DNA of 64,000 nt. It comes from Bradyrhizobium diazoefficiens. Lineage in GTDB: Bacteria > Pseudomonadota > Alphaproteobacteria > Rhizobiales > Xanthobacteraceae. Shown one piece after another: positions 45,239 to 53,507 of this stretch. Numbering within the stretch: the stretch's first letter is position 1; the number at the start of each line of letters is the position of its first letter. Made by a program: the position numbers and the translations under genes. The stretch covers positions 744,001-808,000 of the forward strand of contig NZ_CP067041.1 in assembly GCF_016599855.1 (NCBI RefSeq), written 5' to 3'. The notes under the pieces were generated by a model that was not told the DNA's origin, did not search any database, and worked only from the letters and a program-made list of their open reading frames with translations.

Positions 45239-47554
45239 GTGCGTGCCCTTGTGGATGGCCATCGCGCCAGCGGTCATCGAATTCGCGCCGGCAAGAGCCG
45301 CGCAGGTCTTCTCATCGGAGCGGCCGTGCTGCTCGCCGAATACCCATTCACCACCGCGCAGGCGCAGATGAAGCTGCCGCCGGTGAATGTGGATGCGCCG
45401 GCGCAGCGGCCGAAACCGGCACGCGCTTCGCAGCAGTCGCAACGACGCGCGCAAGGGGCTGCGCGCCGCCCAACTGTCGCTCCACCGGCGGCGCCGACAC
45501 TGTCCGAGCGTGCCGCAGTAGGCGCGACCGCACAACAAGCCACAAAACTCGGCTATCGCGCGATGCCGAGTGCAACCACGCTCCGCTCGGGCGCATCGCC
45601 GCTCGACACCTCACAATCCGTCAACGTCGTGCCCGCGCAGGTCCTCAAGGACCAGCTGCCGCGCAATATCGACGATGCACTGGCTAATATCAGCGGCATC
45701 ACCCAGACCAATACGCTCGCCGGCACCCAGGATGCCGTGATCCGCCGCGGCTTCGGCGACAACCGCGACGGCTCGATCATGCGCAATGGCATGCCGCTGG
45801 TGCAGGGCCGCAGCCTGAATGCCGCAGTCGATAGCGTCGAGGTGCTGAAGGGGCCGGCTTCGCTGCTCTACGGCATCATGGATCCCGGCGGTATCGTCAA
45901 CACAATCAGCAAGCGTCCGGAGCTCTACCAGCACAGCTCGGTGACGTTGCTCGGCTCGACTTACGCCAACAACCGCAGCGGCGCCGACGGCACGCTCGAC
46001 GTCACCGGTCCGATCGGCGACGGCGGTCTTGCCTATCGTTTTATCGGTTACGGCGTCAGCGAGGATTATTGGCGCAATTTCGGCCGCCACCGGGAAATGC
46101 TGGTGAACCCGTCGCTCGCCTGGTACAGCGAGACCACAACGGTCCAGCTCACCTATGAGCACCGCGAATTCATCACTCCGTTCGACCGCGGCACCGCCTT
46201 CGTCAACGGCGCGCCGCTGGCGATCCCGGCTAGGCGCCGGCTCGACGAGCCCTTCAACAAGATGTGGGGTACGTCAGACCTGATGCAGGCCTCGGTCGAG
46301 CAGAAGCTCGACGACAATTGGAAGGTCACGGCGGCCTACAGCTACAACACCGAGACATACAGCGCCAATCAGCTTCGCATTACCAAGGTCAATGCCACCA
46401 CCGGTGTCGAGACCCGCAGCAATGATGGCACCCAGAACTCGCTAAGCAACGCCAGCTACGGCACCTCCTATCTGCAAGGTGACGTCTGGGTCGGCGGCTT
46501 TCGCAACGAGCTCCTGTTCGGTGGCGAGGCGCTGTATCGCACCATCGATCGTCGCGACCTCATCCGCCAGGCGACACCGAGCTCCAATTTCTACAATCCC
46601 GTCTACGGACTGGTCACACCTGGCACGGCCGTTTCGGCAACCGACAGCGAGCAGACCGACAAGCTCGGCACCCGTGGCTTCTTCGCCCAGGATACCTTCC
46701 ATCTGACCAACTGGCTGTCCGTGGTCGGCGGCGTGCGCTGGATGGAATACGAGCAGCTTGCCGGAAAAGGCCGGCCTGTCTTCATCACCAACACCAATCT
46801 TTTGGGTGACAAGGTGCTGCCGCTCGGCGGCGTCATCGTCAAGCTGAGCGACGAGCTTTCCTATTACGTGAGCTATACGCAGTCGTTGAAGCCGACCTCG
46901 ACGATTGCGGCATTCACCAGCGGCTTCATCGTCGACTCCAGCATCGCGCCCGAAGAGGGAACGCAGTGGGAGACCGGCCTGAAGTTTGACGTCAACAAGC
47001 GGCTGTCGGGCACCTTGGCGGTCTACGACATCCAGAAGAAGAACGTGCTGGTGCTGGATGATCTCGGCAACGGCAGATCAACGGGGCGCACGTCCGGCGC
47101 GGCGCGGTCGCGCGGTGTCGAATTGGACGTGACCGGCAAGCTCACGGATGAATGGAGCATGATCGGCAGCTACGGCTATACCGATGCGCGGCTGATCAAC
47201 GATCCAATCAACGGCAACGCCAAGCTGCTGAATGCCGCGATGAACACGGCCTCGCTTTATCTCGTCTACGATTTCGGAGACAAGCTGCCCGGCCGTCTGC
47301 GGCTCGGCGGCGGTGCGCACTATGTTGGCGACCGGCCCGGCGATTCCGCGAACACATTCTTCATGCCGGCCTATACTGTCGCAGATGTCTTTGCGACCTA
47401 CGACACGAAGATCGACAATTTGCCGGTGACGTATCAGTTCAACGTCAAGAACCTGTTCGACAAGGTCTACTATACGTCCACGACCGGCAACGCCCTGAAC
47501 GTCGCGATCGGTGACGCGCGGCGCTTCTCGCTGTCGGCGACGGTGAAGTTCTAG
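45239..47554 (+). CDS. TonB-dependent siderophore receptor
   Basis: 771 residues from GTG 45239. A signal peptide (AGLLIGAAVLLAEYPFTTAQAQ) is followed by a Pro/Arg-rich linker, a plug domain (PLDTSQSVNVVPAQVLKDQL, VEVLKGPASLLYGIMDPGGI) and a 22-strand barrel that ends in a terminal Phe (SLSATVKF). The ferrichrome/FhuA-like siderophore receptor type fits best. It imports ferric siderophores with TonB-ExbBD. The PepSY membrane protein gene begins 2 bp after its stop, so they form an operon. Confidence 0.9.
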   Translation: MRALVDGHRASGHRIRAGKSRAGLLIGAAVLLAEYPFTTAQAQMKLPPVNVDAPAQRPKPARASQQSQRRAQGAARRPTVAPPAAPTLSERAAVGATAQQATKLGYRAMPSATTLRSGASPLDTSQSVNVVPAQVLKDQLPRNIDDALANISGITQTNTLAGTQDAVIRRGFGDNRDGSIMRNGMPLVQGRSLNAAVDSVEVLKGPASLLYGIMDPGGIVNTISKRPELYQHSSVTLLGSTYANNRSGADGTLDVTGPIGDGGLAYRFIGYGVSEDYWRNFGRHREMLVNPSLAWYSETTTVQLTYEHREFITPFDRGTAFVNGAPLAIPARRRLDEPFNKMWGTSDLMQASVEQKLDDNWKVTAAYSYNTETYSANQLRITKVNATTGVETRSNDGTQNSLSNASYGTSYLQGDVWVGGFRNELLFGGEALYRTIDRRDLIRQATPSSNFYNPVYGLVTPGTAVSATDSEQTDKLGTRGFFAQDTFHLTNWLSVVGGVRWMEYEQLAGKGRPVFITNTNLLGDKVLPLGGVIVKLSDELSYYVSYTQSLKPTSTIAAFTSGFIVDSSIAPEEGTQWETGLKFDVNKRLSGTLAVYDIQKKNVLVLDDLGNGRSTGRTSGAARSRGVELDVTGKLTDEWSMIGSYGYTDARLINDPINGNAKLLNAAMNTASLYLVYDFGDKLPGRLRLGGGAHYVGDRPGDSANTFFMPAYTVADVFATYDTKIDNLPVTYQFNVKNLFDKVYYTSTTGNALNVAIGDARRFSLSATVKF

Positions 47555-47556
47555 CG

Positions 47557-48753
47557 ATGGCGGCGCGGTTCGGGAACACCATCAAGGCCGGCCTGCTTCA
47601 GGTCCATTCCATCGCGGGACTGGTGCTTGCGCTGCTGCTTACCTTGATCGCGCTGACCGGCGCGATCATGAGCTTTGAGGATGAGATCGTCGAGCATCTC
47701 AACGCCGGCATCATGCAGGTGGTGCCACGTCAGATGCCGGCGCTGATGCCGGACGAGCTGGTCGCGCGGCTGAAGGCGGCGCAGGACATCGGCAAGGTCG
47801 CGGCCGTCACGCTGTCGAGCGATCTGTCGGCGGCGGTGCGCATCCGCTTCGCCCGTGATGAGCAGGGCGACCGGCCGACCTCGCTCTATCTCGACCCCTA
47901 TGACGCACACGTGCTGGGCTCGCCACGCGGAGAAGAGTTCTTTGCAACCGTGCGCAGGCTGCATCGCTGGCTGCTGATCCCCGGCGATGCCAAGGGCTGG
48001 GGCCGCCTGGTCACCGGCGCGGCGGCACTCGGCCTGGTCGTCATGCTGATCTCGGGCCTGGTGCTGCGCCGGCGGCGCCGTCTCAGTAGCGTGAAGATGT
48101 GGCTAAAGCCGAATCTCGGTCTCAGCGGCCGCGGGCTGCATCGATCGCTGCATGCGGTGATCGGCACATGGGTTCTTCCGGTTTACCTCGTGATGACGCT
48201 GACCGGCCTCTGGTACTCGTTCGACTGGTACAAGGACGGCGTCGTCTGGCTGCTATCGCGTCCGCAAGTCACGCTTGCGAAGATGCAGCCCAAGATATCT
48301 GCAAAGGCGCCACGCGGAGCCGACCGTTCGGAGCCGGCTCAGCCAATCGGATTCGATCAGGCATGGACGGCGTTTCGACGCGAGCAGGGCGACCGCTTCG
48401 CCAAGGCCCTGCTGACGCTGCCCGCAAGTCCAGGCACGGTGATCCGGGTCCGGTCGTGGTCGAAGGATTCAACGCTCGATACCACGCGTGACGAATTCCG
48501 AATCGATGCGATTACCGGTCAGGTGGTCTCCGCCGAGCGCCATGCCGACAAGACGTTCGGCGAGAAGATCATCGCCAACCTGCTCGACATCCATCGTGGC
48601 GCAATCCTGGGCTGGCCCGGCAAGCTCGCGTTTATGGTTGCAGCCGCCCTGATGCCGCTGTTCTCGGTCACCGGCATTCTGCTCTATCTGTCTCGCCGGC
48701 GATTGCGGCGCCCGGCACCGGCGCCGATTGGGCGGCTTGTTCCGGGCGAGTGA
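47557..48753 (+). CDS. PepSY-associated membrane protein (PiuB-like)
   Basis: 398 residues with the PepSY_TM layout: an N-terminal helix (HSIAGLVLALLLTLIALTGAIMS), RRLHRWLLIPGDAKGWGRL, a central pair of helices (LVTGAAALGLVVMLISGLVLRRRR, HAVIGTWVLPVYLVMTLTGLWYSF) and a C-terminal pair after NLLDIHRGAILGW. Conserved histidines could carry heme. These proteins are widespread next to siderophore receptors and may reduce or release ferric siderophores. Coupled to the receptor gene. Confidence 0.88.
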   Translation: MAARFGNTIKAGLLQVHSIAGLVLALLLTLIALTGAIMSFEDEIVEHLNAGIMQVVPRQMPALMPDELVARLKAAQDIGKVAAVTLSSDLSAAVRIRFARDEQGDRPTSLYLDPYDAHVLGSPRGEEFFATVRRLHRWLLIPGDAKGWGRLVTGAAALGLVVMLISGLVLRRRRRLSSVKMWLKPNLGLSGRGLHRSLHAVIGTWVLPVYLVMTLTGLWYSFDWYKDGVVWLLSRPQVTLAKMQPKISAKAPRGADRSEPAQPIGFDQAWTAFRREQGDRFAKALLTLPASPGTVIRVRSWSKDSTLDTTRDEFRIDAITGQVVSAERHADKTFGEKIIANLLDIHRGAILGWPGKLAFMVAAALMPLFSVTGILLYLSRRRLRRPAPAPIGRLVPGE

Positions 48754-48827
48754 GCGGACGCGAAGGCTAGCCAAGCGTGCGACAATCGTTCAAAAGCCCG
48801 TGGCTCGCTCTTCTCAGGGTTCGTGCC

Positions 48828-50060
48828 ATGAAGCTGTCCATCGTCACCCCCGCCGATATCCGCCGCGCGCTGCTGTTGCGCGAGGAGATCGCGCTGCTCG
48901 ATCTCAGATATGAGGCCGGCTTTGCCACCGGGCATCCGCTGTTCGCGGCCAACATGGCCGCCGACCGGATCGAGATCGAAGCGGAGGTGAGATTGCCGCG
49001 CAAGGACGTGGCGATCGTGCTCTACGATGACGGCGAAGGCCTCGTCGCGGCGGGCGCCGAGCGCCTTGCCGCGCTCGGCTACAGCAATATCAGTATGCTC
49101 GATGGCGGGCTGAAGGCCTGGCGGGCGGCAGGGTATGAGCTGTTCGAGGACGTCAATTCCTATTCGAAGGCATTTGGCGAGCTGGTCGAGGCACGCCGCC
49201 ACACGCCATCGTTCAGCGCCGACGAGGTGGCAAAACTAATTGCTGACAAGGCCAACATCGCCATCCTCGACGTTCGCCGCTTCGACGAATACGCCACCAT
49301 GAACATTCCGGGCTCCGTCAGCGTGCCCGGCGCGGAACTGGTGTTGCGGGCCGGCCAGGCCGCCCCCGATCCCGACACCACCATCATCGTCAATTGTGCC
49401 GGCCGCACCCGCTCGATTATCGGCACCCAGTCGCTGATCAATGCCGGCGTGCCCAACAAGGTGCGGGCGCTGCGGAACGGCACGATGGGCTGGACGCTGG
49501 CGCGGCACAGGTTGGATCACGGCGCCGACCGGCGCGGCGCGATCGGGTCGTTCGAGGGCGGCCCGGCCAATGCCCGGGAGGTCGCCTATCGCGCGGGCGT
49601 CCGCCATATCGGTGCGAACGAGATGTCGGCGCTGGTCGCTGAGACCGGTCGCACGCTCTATCGCTTCGACGTGCGTGACGCAGAGGAATATGCGGCCGGT
49701 CATCTCCCCGGCTTCCGCCACTATCCCGGCGGCCAGCTCGTGCAGGAGACCGACATGGCCGCGCCGGTGCGTGGCGCGCGCCTCCTGCTGACCGACGACA
49801 AGGGCGTGCGTGCCGATATGACGGCATCCTGGCTCGCGCAGATGGGTTGGGAGGTCTACGTGCTGGAAGGCGGCTATGCCGGCGCGCTCGAGGTCGGTCC
49901 GCCGCTGGCCCTGCCGAAGCCCGACCCGGCGCATCGCTACCGTCGTCCCTATGAGGGCACCGACAGCGCCGAGCGCGCGATGCAGGCCTATCTCGACTGG
50001 GAGTACGGTCTCGTCGACCAGCTCCGCCGCGACGGCACGCACGGATTCTATGTCATCTGA
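48828..50060 (+). CDS. Protein with three rhodanese-like domains
   Basis: 410 residues from the ATG at 48828 (MKLSIVTPADIRRALLLREE). Three rhodanese-like modules: first (residues about 20-100), with an inactive loop LYDDGEG in place of the active-site Cys; second, with a catalytic Cys in IIVNCAGRTRSI; third (LYRFDVRDAEEYAAGHLPGF), with LLTDDKG and no Cys. Only the middle domain can form a persulfide. It probably handles sulfane sulfur. The short spacer after the PepSY gene (75 bp) does not prove co-transcription. Confidence 0.85.
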   Translation: MKLSIVTPADIRRALLLREEIALLDLRYEAGFATGHPLFAANMAADRIEIEAEVRLPRKDVAIVLYDDGEGLVAAGAERLAALGYSNISMLDGGLKAWRAAGYELFEDVNSYSKAFGELVEARRHTPSFSADEVAKLIADKANIAILDVRRFDEYATMNIPGSVSVPGAELVLRAGQAAPDPDTTIIVNCAGRTRSIIGTQSLINAGVPNKVRALRNGTMGWTLARHRLDHGADRRGAIGSFEGGPANAREVAYRAGVRHIGANEMSALVAETGRTLYRFDVRDAEEYAAGHLPGFRHYPGGQLVQETDMAAPVRGARLLLTDDKGVRADMTASWLAQMGWEVYVLEGGYAGALEVGPPLALPKPDPAHRYRRPYEGTDSAERAMQAYLDWEYGLVDQLRRDGTHGFYVI

Positions 50061-50340
50061 GCGCGGCGGCGTGTTCGTAGAGCACCGGCAATGCATCTTG
50101 CACCGTCACCCCGAGGTGGCCGCTTCGTCAGCGGCCCTCGAAGGGCGACGGCCCGGCTGCATCGGGGCCGGTCATCATTCGAGGCTCGCCCCGCGGTGCT
50201 TTCGCACTATAGGGCTCGCATCTGGTACACTAGGCACATCTATCCGCCGCCCGATCTTGTTCCCATATCCAAAACCTATTGTGCTGCGCGTCGTCCGCGG
50301 TCTAAGAGCTGCGGCAAAGCCGCCAATTCATGGAGACATT
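50061..50340. repeat. Intergenic repeat upstream of serA
   Basis: Between 50085 and 50215 the sequence contains caccccgaggtggccgcttcg, gcggccctcgaagggcgacgg and gtcatcattcgaggctcgccc, the 'cgaggtgc...cctcgaaggatgac' type repeat, in inverted orientation. The rest to 50340 holds no gene; a GGAGA ribosome site for serA lies at its end. Confidence 0.65.
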
Positions 50341-51585
50341 ATGCCAGCCCCAGGCCAAAGCCCTGAGCGGAGCGCGAAGGCGCTGCTGCTCGAAGGCGTC
50401 AACGACAGCGCCGTGGATCTGTTCAAGGGCGCGGGCTTCACCAATGTCGAGCGCCTGACCAAGGCGCTGGATGGTGAGGCGCTGCGACAGGCGCTCAAGG
50501 GCGTGTCGCTGCTCGGCATCCGCTCCCGCACCCAGATCACCGACGAGGTGCTGGAAGCCGCCGACGGGTTGCTCGCCGTCGGCTGCTTCAGCGTCGGCAC
50601 CAACCAGGTCGATCTGCTGGCGGCGCGCAAGCGCGGCATTCCCGTGTTCAATGCGCCGTTCTCCAACACGCGCAGCGTCGCCGAGCTCGTGATCGGCGAG
50701 ATCGTGATGCTGCTGCGGCAGATTTTCCCGCGCTCGGTCTCGGCCCATGAGGGCGGCTGGGAGAAATCCGCCGCCGGCAGCCGCGAGGTGCGGGGCCGCA
50801 CGCTCGGCATCATCGGCTATGGCAATATCGGCTCGCAGCTCTCGACGCTTGCCGAGGCGATGGGCATGCGGGTGATCTATTACGATCGCACCGACAAGCT
50901 CCGCCATGGTAACACCGAGCCGGTCGAGAAGCTGGACGAGCTGCTGGCGCTGAGCGACGTCGTCAGCCTGCATGTACCGGAGACGCCGGAGACATCAGGC
51001 ATGATCGGCGAGAGGGAGCTGCGGGCGATGAAGCCGGGCTCGTTCCTGATCAACAACAGCCGCGGCACCGTGGTCGATCTCGACGCGCTCGCGGGTTGCT
51101 TGCGCGACGGCCACATTGCGGGGGCCGCCATCGACGTGTTTCCGGTCGAGCCGTCATCGAACGCGGATCGCTTCAAGAGCCCGGTGCAGGGCCTCGGCAA
51201 CGTCATCCTCACCCCGCATATCGGCGGCTCGACCGAGGAGGCGCAGGAGCGCATCGGCGGCGAAGTGGCGCGCAAGCTGGTCGACTATTTCATCACGGGA
51301 TCGACCATGGGCGCGGTGAATTTCCCCGAGGTGCAGCTGCATTTGCGTCCCTCCGGCGTGCGCTTCAGCCACGTTCACCGCAACGTGCCGGGCATGCTGC
51401 GCCGGCTGAACGAAGTCTTCCTCCAGCGCGACATCAACATCGCCGCGCAGTATCTGGAGACCGCCGGCGATCTCGGCTACGTCGTGCTGGACGCCGATCT
51501 CGGCGGCCAGGATTCCGGCGCGCTGCTGGCGCAGATCCGCGCGCTCGAAGGCACGGTCGGCGCGCGCCTGGTGTTCGAGCACTAG
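50341..51585 (+). CDS. serA: D-3-phosphoglycerate dehydrogenase (E. coli SerA type)
   Basis: 414 residues, the length of the short bacterial SerA form. ATG at 50341 with GGAGA 6 nt upstream. Nucleotide motif GIIGYGNIGSQLSTLAEAMG, catalytic Arg in LINNSRGTVVDLDAL, catalytic His in LTPHIGGSTEEAQ, and a C-terminal ACT domain (RFSHVHRNVPGMLRRLNEVF). It oxidises 3-phosphoglycerate with NAD for serine synthesis; the ACT domain would sense serine. A long-form SerA probably exists elsewhere in such genomes, so this may be a second copy (inference). Confidence 0.88.
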   Translation: MPAPGQSPERSAKALLLEGVNDSAVDLFKGAGFTNVERLTKALDGEALRQALKGVSLLGIRSRTQITDEVLEAADGLLAVGCFSVGTNQVDLLAARKRGIPVFNAPFSNTRSVAELVIGEIVMLLRQIFPRSVSAHEGGWEKSAAGSREVRGRTLGIIGYGNIGSQLSTLAEAMGMRVIYYDRTDKLRHGNTEPVEKLDELLALSDVVSLHVPETPETSGMIGERELRAMKPGSFLINNSRGTVVDLDALAGCLRDGHIAGAAIDVFPVEPSSNADRFKSPVQGLGNVILTPHIGGSTEEAQERIGGEVARKLVDYFITGSTMGAVNFPEVQLHLRPSGVRFSHVHRNVPGMLRRLNEVFLQRDINIAAQYLETAGDLGYVVLDADLGGQDSGALLAQIRALEGTVGARLVFEH

Positions 51586-52091
51586 CGCTTTTGTTGACGG
51601 CCTGCGTCTCGAGCCTGATGGATTCGATCGACCCGATCTCAGCCGCTTTCGCGCGCGGCGGCCGGCTGATCATGCTGGAACACATGGCGGACTATGCGCA
51701 AAATCCGTATTCAGGCATCCGCTATTTCGAGAGCGTTGAGCGCAAGCTCGGCAGGGCCGAGACGGCGGAATTTGCGCGGCTCTACACCGCGCCGGGCGTC
51801 GACCATGTCGGCTCCGGCGCGCCTGCCAATGTCGATATGCTGAGTGTGCTGGTCGACCGGGTCGAGAAGGGGACGGTGCCTGGCGACGTCGAAGTCGCCG
51901 AGCAGAAGGTCGCTAAAAGCCTCGAGAACTGGTGCGCGCCTCCGCCACCCGCCGCCTTCACCCGCCGCGTCAGCATCACCGCGATCGCGGCGAAGCACCA
52001 GCACCACCCTGGTCACCGCGAGACGCCGAAATTCCACTGCGTCAGCAGGCGCAGACGCAACAAGTCGGCGCTGAACGGGTCGCCAAGTTAG
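51586..52091 (+). pseudogene. Tannase/feruloyl esterase family, C-terminal remnant
   Basis: The frame immediately after the serA stop reads SLMDSIDPISAAFARGGRLI, then MLEHMADYAQNPYSGIRYFE, RLYTAPGVDHVGSGAPANVD and LVDRVEKGTVPGDVEVAEQK. This matches the C-terminal part of tannase-family esterases, with the usual catalytic His near PGVDHVGSG. The N-terminal 350-400 residues, with the nucleophile Ser, are missing, and there is no start codon. The end (after about 51930) is degenerate. The left boundary abuts serA exactly, so a deletion probably removed the rest. Confidence 0.78.
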
Positions 52092-52100
52092 CGGCTCGTT

Positions 52101-52144
52101 TTGACAATCCGTTCCGCTTCAATTATATATTTCGCATGCGAAAT
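52101..52144 (+). promoter_or_regulatory. Consensus promoter with overlapping operator; leaderless MarR gene
   Basis: TTGACA (52101-52106), a 17-bp spacer and TATATA (52124-52129) form a near-consensus sigma-70 promoter. The ATG of the MarR gene begins 7 bp after the -10 box, so the transcript would start at or next to the A of ATG. The perfect 16-bp palindrome attTCGCATGCGAaat (52129-52144) covers the start point and the first codons. Confidence 0.82.
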
Positions 52145-52585
52145 AAGGAGGTCGCCGCGAGGCACCATTGGCTGATCTACCTCCTGAACGTCGCGCAGCG
52201 GCGATTGCAGCGCTGGATGGCCGCACAGCCCGGGAACGAGGTGACGCCTGCGCAGGCGGGGCTGCTGTTCATCCTCGGCAAGCAGGACGGCATCCTGATG
52301 GGCGAAGCGGGCGCGGCGCTCGATATGGGCCCGGCCGGCATCTCCGGCCTGGTCGATCGCAGTGCCGCGGCGAAGCTGGTCGAGCGGCGGGCTGATCGCG
52401 AGGATGGGCGCGCCTGGCGCGTGTGGCTAACGCCGAAGGGCCGCACCGTGCTGGCTCAGGCGAAAACCTCGGCGGCGCAGGTCAACGCGGCGCTGATGGA
52501 CGGATTTACCAGCGCTGAGATCGACATCGTCGCGCGCTGGCTAACGAGCATTCAGGAGAAGTTTCCAAGGGATCCAGAGGACTAA
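52136..52585 (+). CDS. MarR-family transcriptional regulator
   Basis: 149 residues from the ATG at 52136 (MRNKEVAARHHWLIYLLNVA). The winged helix covers TPAQAGLLFILGKQDGILMG, DMGPAGISGLVDRSAAAKLV and the wing RRADREDGRAWRVWLTPKG. AAGGAGG lies inside codons 3-5 and no start codon follows it at proper spacing, which agrees with a leaderless start. The enoyl-CoA hydratase gene follows by 12 bp, so the regulator probably controls its own operon through the palindrome at its start. Confidence 0.9.
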   Translation: MRNKEVAARHHWLIYLLNVAQRRLQRWMAAQPGNEVTPAQAGLLFILGKQDGILMGEAGAALDMGPAGISGLVDRSAAAKLVERRADREDGRAWRVWLTPKGRTVLAQAKTSAAQVNAALMDGFTSAEIDIVARWLTSIQEKFPRDPED

Positions 52586-52597
52586 GAGGAGAAATCC

Positions 52598-53368
52598 ATG
52601 ACCGAGCATGTGCGACTTGAGAACAACAACGGAATTGTCACGATTACGCTGGGGCGCCCCGACAAGAAGAACGCGCTGACCGATGCGATGTACGGCAAGC
52701 TTGCCGACACCATCGAATCCGCCGAGTCCGATCCGTCGGCGCGCGTGCTGCTGATCCGCGGCGAGGGCGACATGTTCACCGCCGGCAACGACGTCGGCGA
52801 GTTCGCGGCCGTCGCGAGCGGCAAGTCCGAAGGCAGCCGCAATGTCGGCCGCTTCATCCAGTCGCTGGCGCGCTGCACCCGTCCGCTCGTTGCAGCCGTT
52901 CAGGGCCGCGCCGTCGGCATCGGCACCACGATGCTCTTGCATTGCGATCTCGTCGTGCTCGCCGAAAATGCCCTGATGTCGACGCCCTTCGTCAGCCTCG
53001 CGCTGGTGCCGGAAGCCGCCTCCAGCCTGCTGATGCCGGCGCGCATCGGTTATGTCCGCGCCTATGAGATGTTCGCGCTCGGCGAGACCGTGCCGGCCAA
53101 GGCGGCGCTCGAATGGGGACTTGCGAACAGGGTGGTGCCGCTCGACAAGCTCGATGCCGAGGCGCTCGCGCTCGCCCAGCGTCTCGCCCGGCAGCCGGCC
53201 GGCGCGCTCACCGCGACCAAGAAGCTGATGCGCAACGGCGAGGCGCTGGTCGCCCAGATGCACGCGGAAGGCGAGCAATTCGCACAGCGCCTGCGCACGG
53301 CCGAGGCGCGTGAGGCGTTCACGGCCTTCGCCGAGCGGCGTCCGCCGGATTTCACGAAGGTTGCGTGA
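52598..53368 (+). CDS. Enoyl-CoA hydratase/isomerase family protein
   Basis: 256 residues, ATG at 52598 with GAGGAGAAA before it. Crotonase features: ITLGRPDKKNALTDAMYGKL, GEGDMFTAGNDVGEFAAV, and the oxyanion-hole region AVQGRAVGIGTTMLLHCDLV with FVSLALVPEAASSLLMPARI. The length is normal. It would hydrate or isomerise an acyl-CoA; the substrate is unknown. Operon with marR. The adjacent tannase/feruloyl esterase remnant hints at aromatic-acid metabolism (inference). Confidence 0.88.
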   Translation: MTEHVRLENNNGIVTITLGRPDKKNALTDAMYGKLADTIESAESDPSARVLLIRGEGDMFTAGNDVGEFAAVASGKSEGSRNVGRFIQSLARCTRPLVAAVQGRAVGIGTTMLLHCDLVVLAENALMSTPFVSLALVPEAASSLLMPARIGYVRAYEMFALGETVPAKAALEWGLANRVVPLDKLDAEALALAQRLARQPAGALTATKKLMRNGEALVAQMHAEGEQFAQRLRTAEAREAFTAFAERRPPDFTKVA

Positions 53369-53507
53369 CACGTCTGCCAGGGAGCGATGGCACGCGGATC
53401 GGCATTGCCGCGCGAGCCTGCGCCCTGTAAATGGTAGCGGTACCATGCTCAACATGCCCCCGCGGGCGCATCAAGACTAGCGGTAGGACGACAGGGAGAT
53501 AATTTCG

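Noticed and set aside
50091..50366. Small ORF in the spacer before serA
   Set aside because: It is made of the dispersed repeat sequence and overlaps the serA start.
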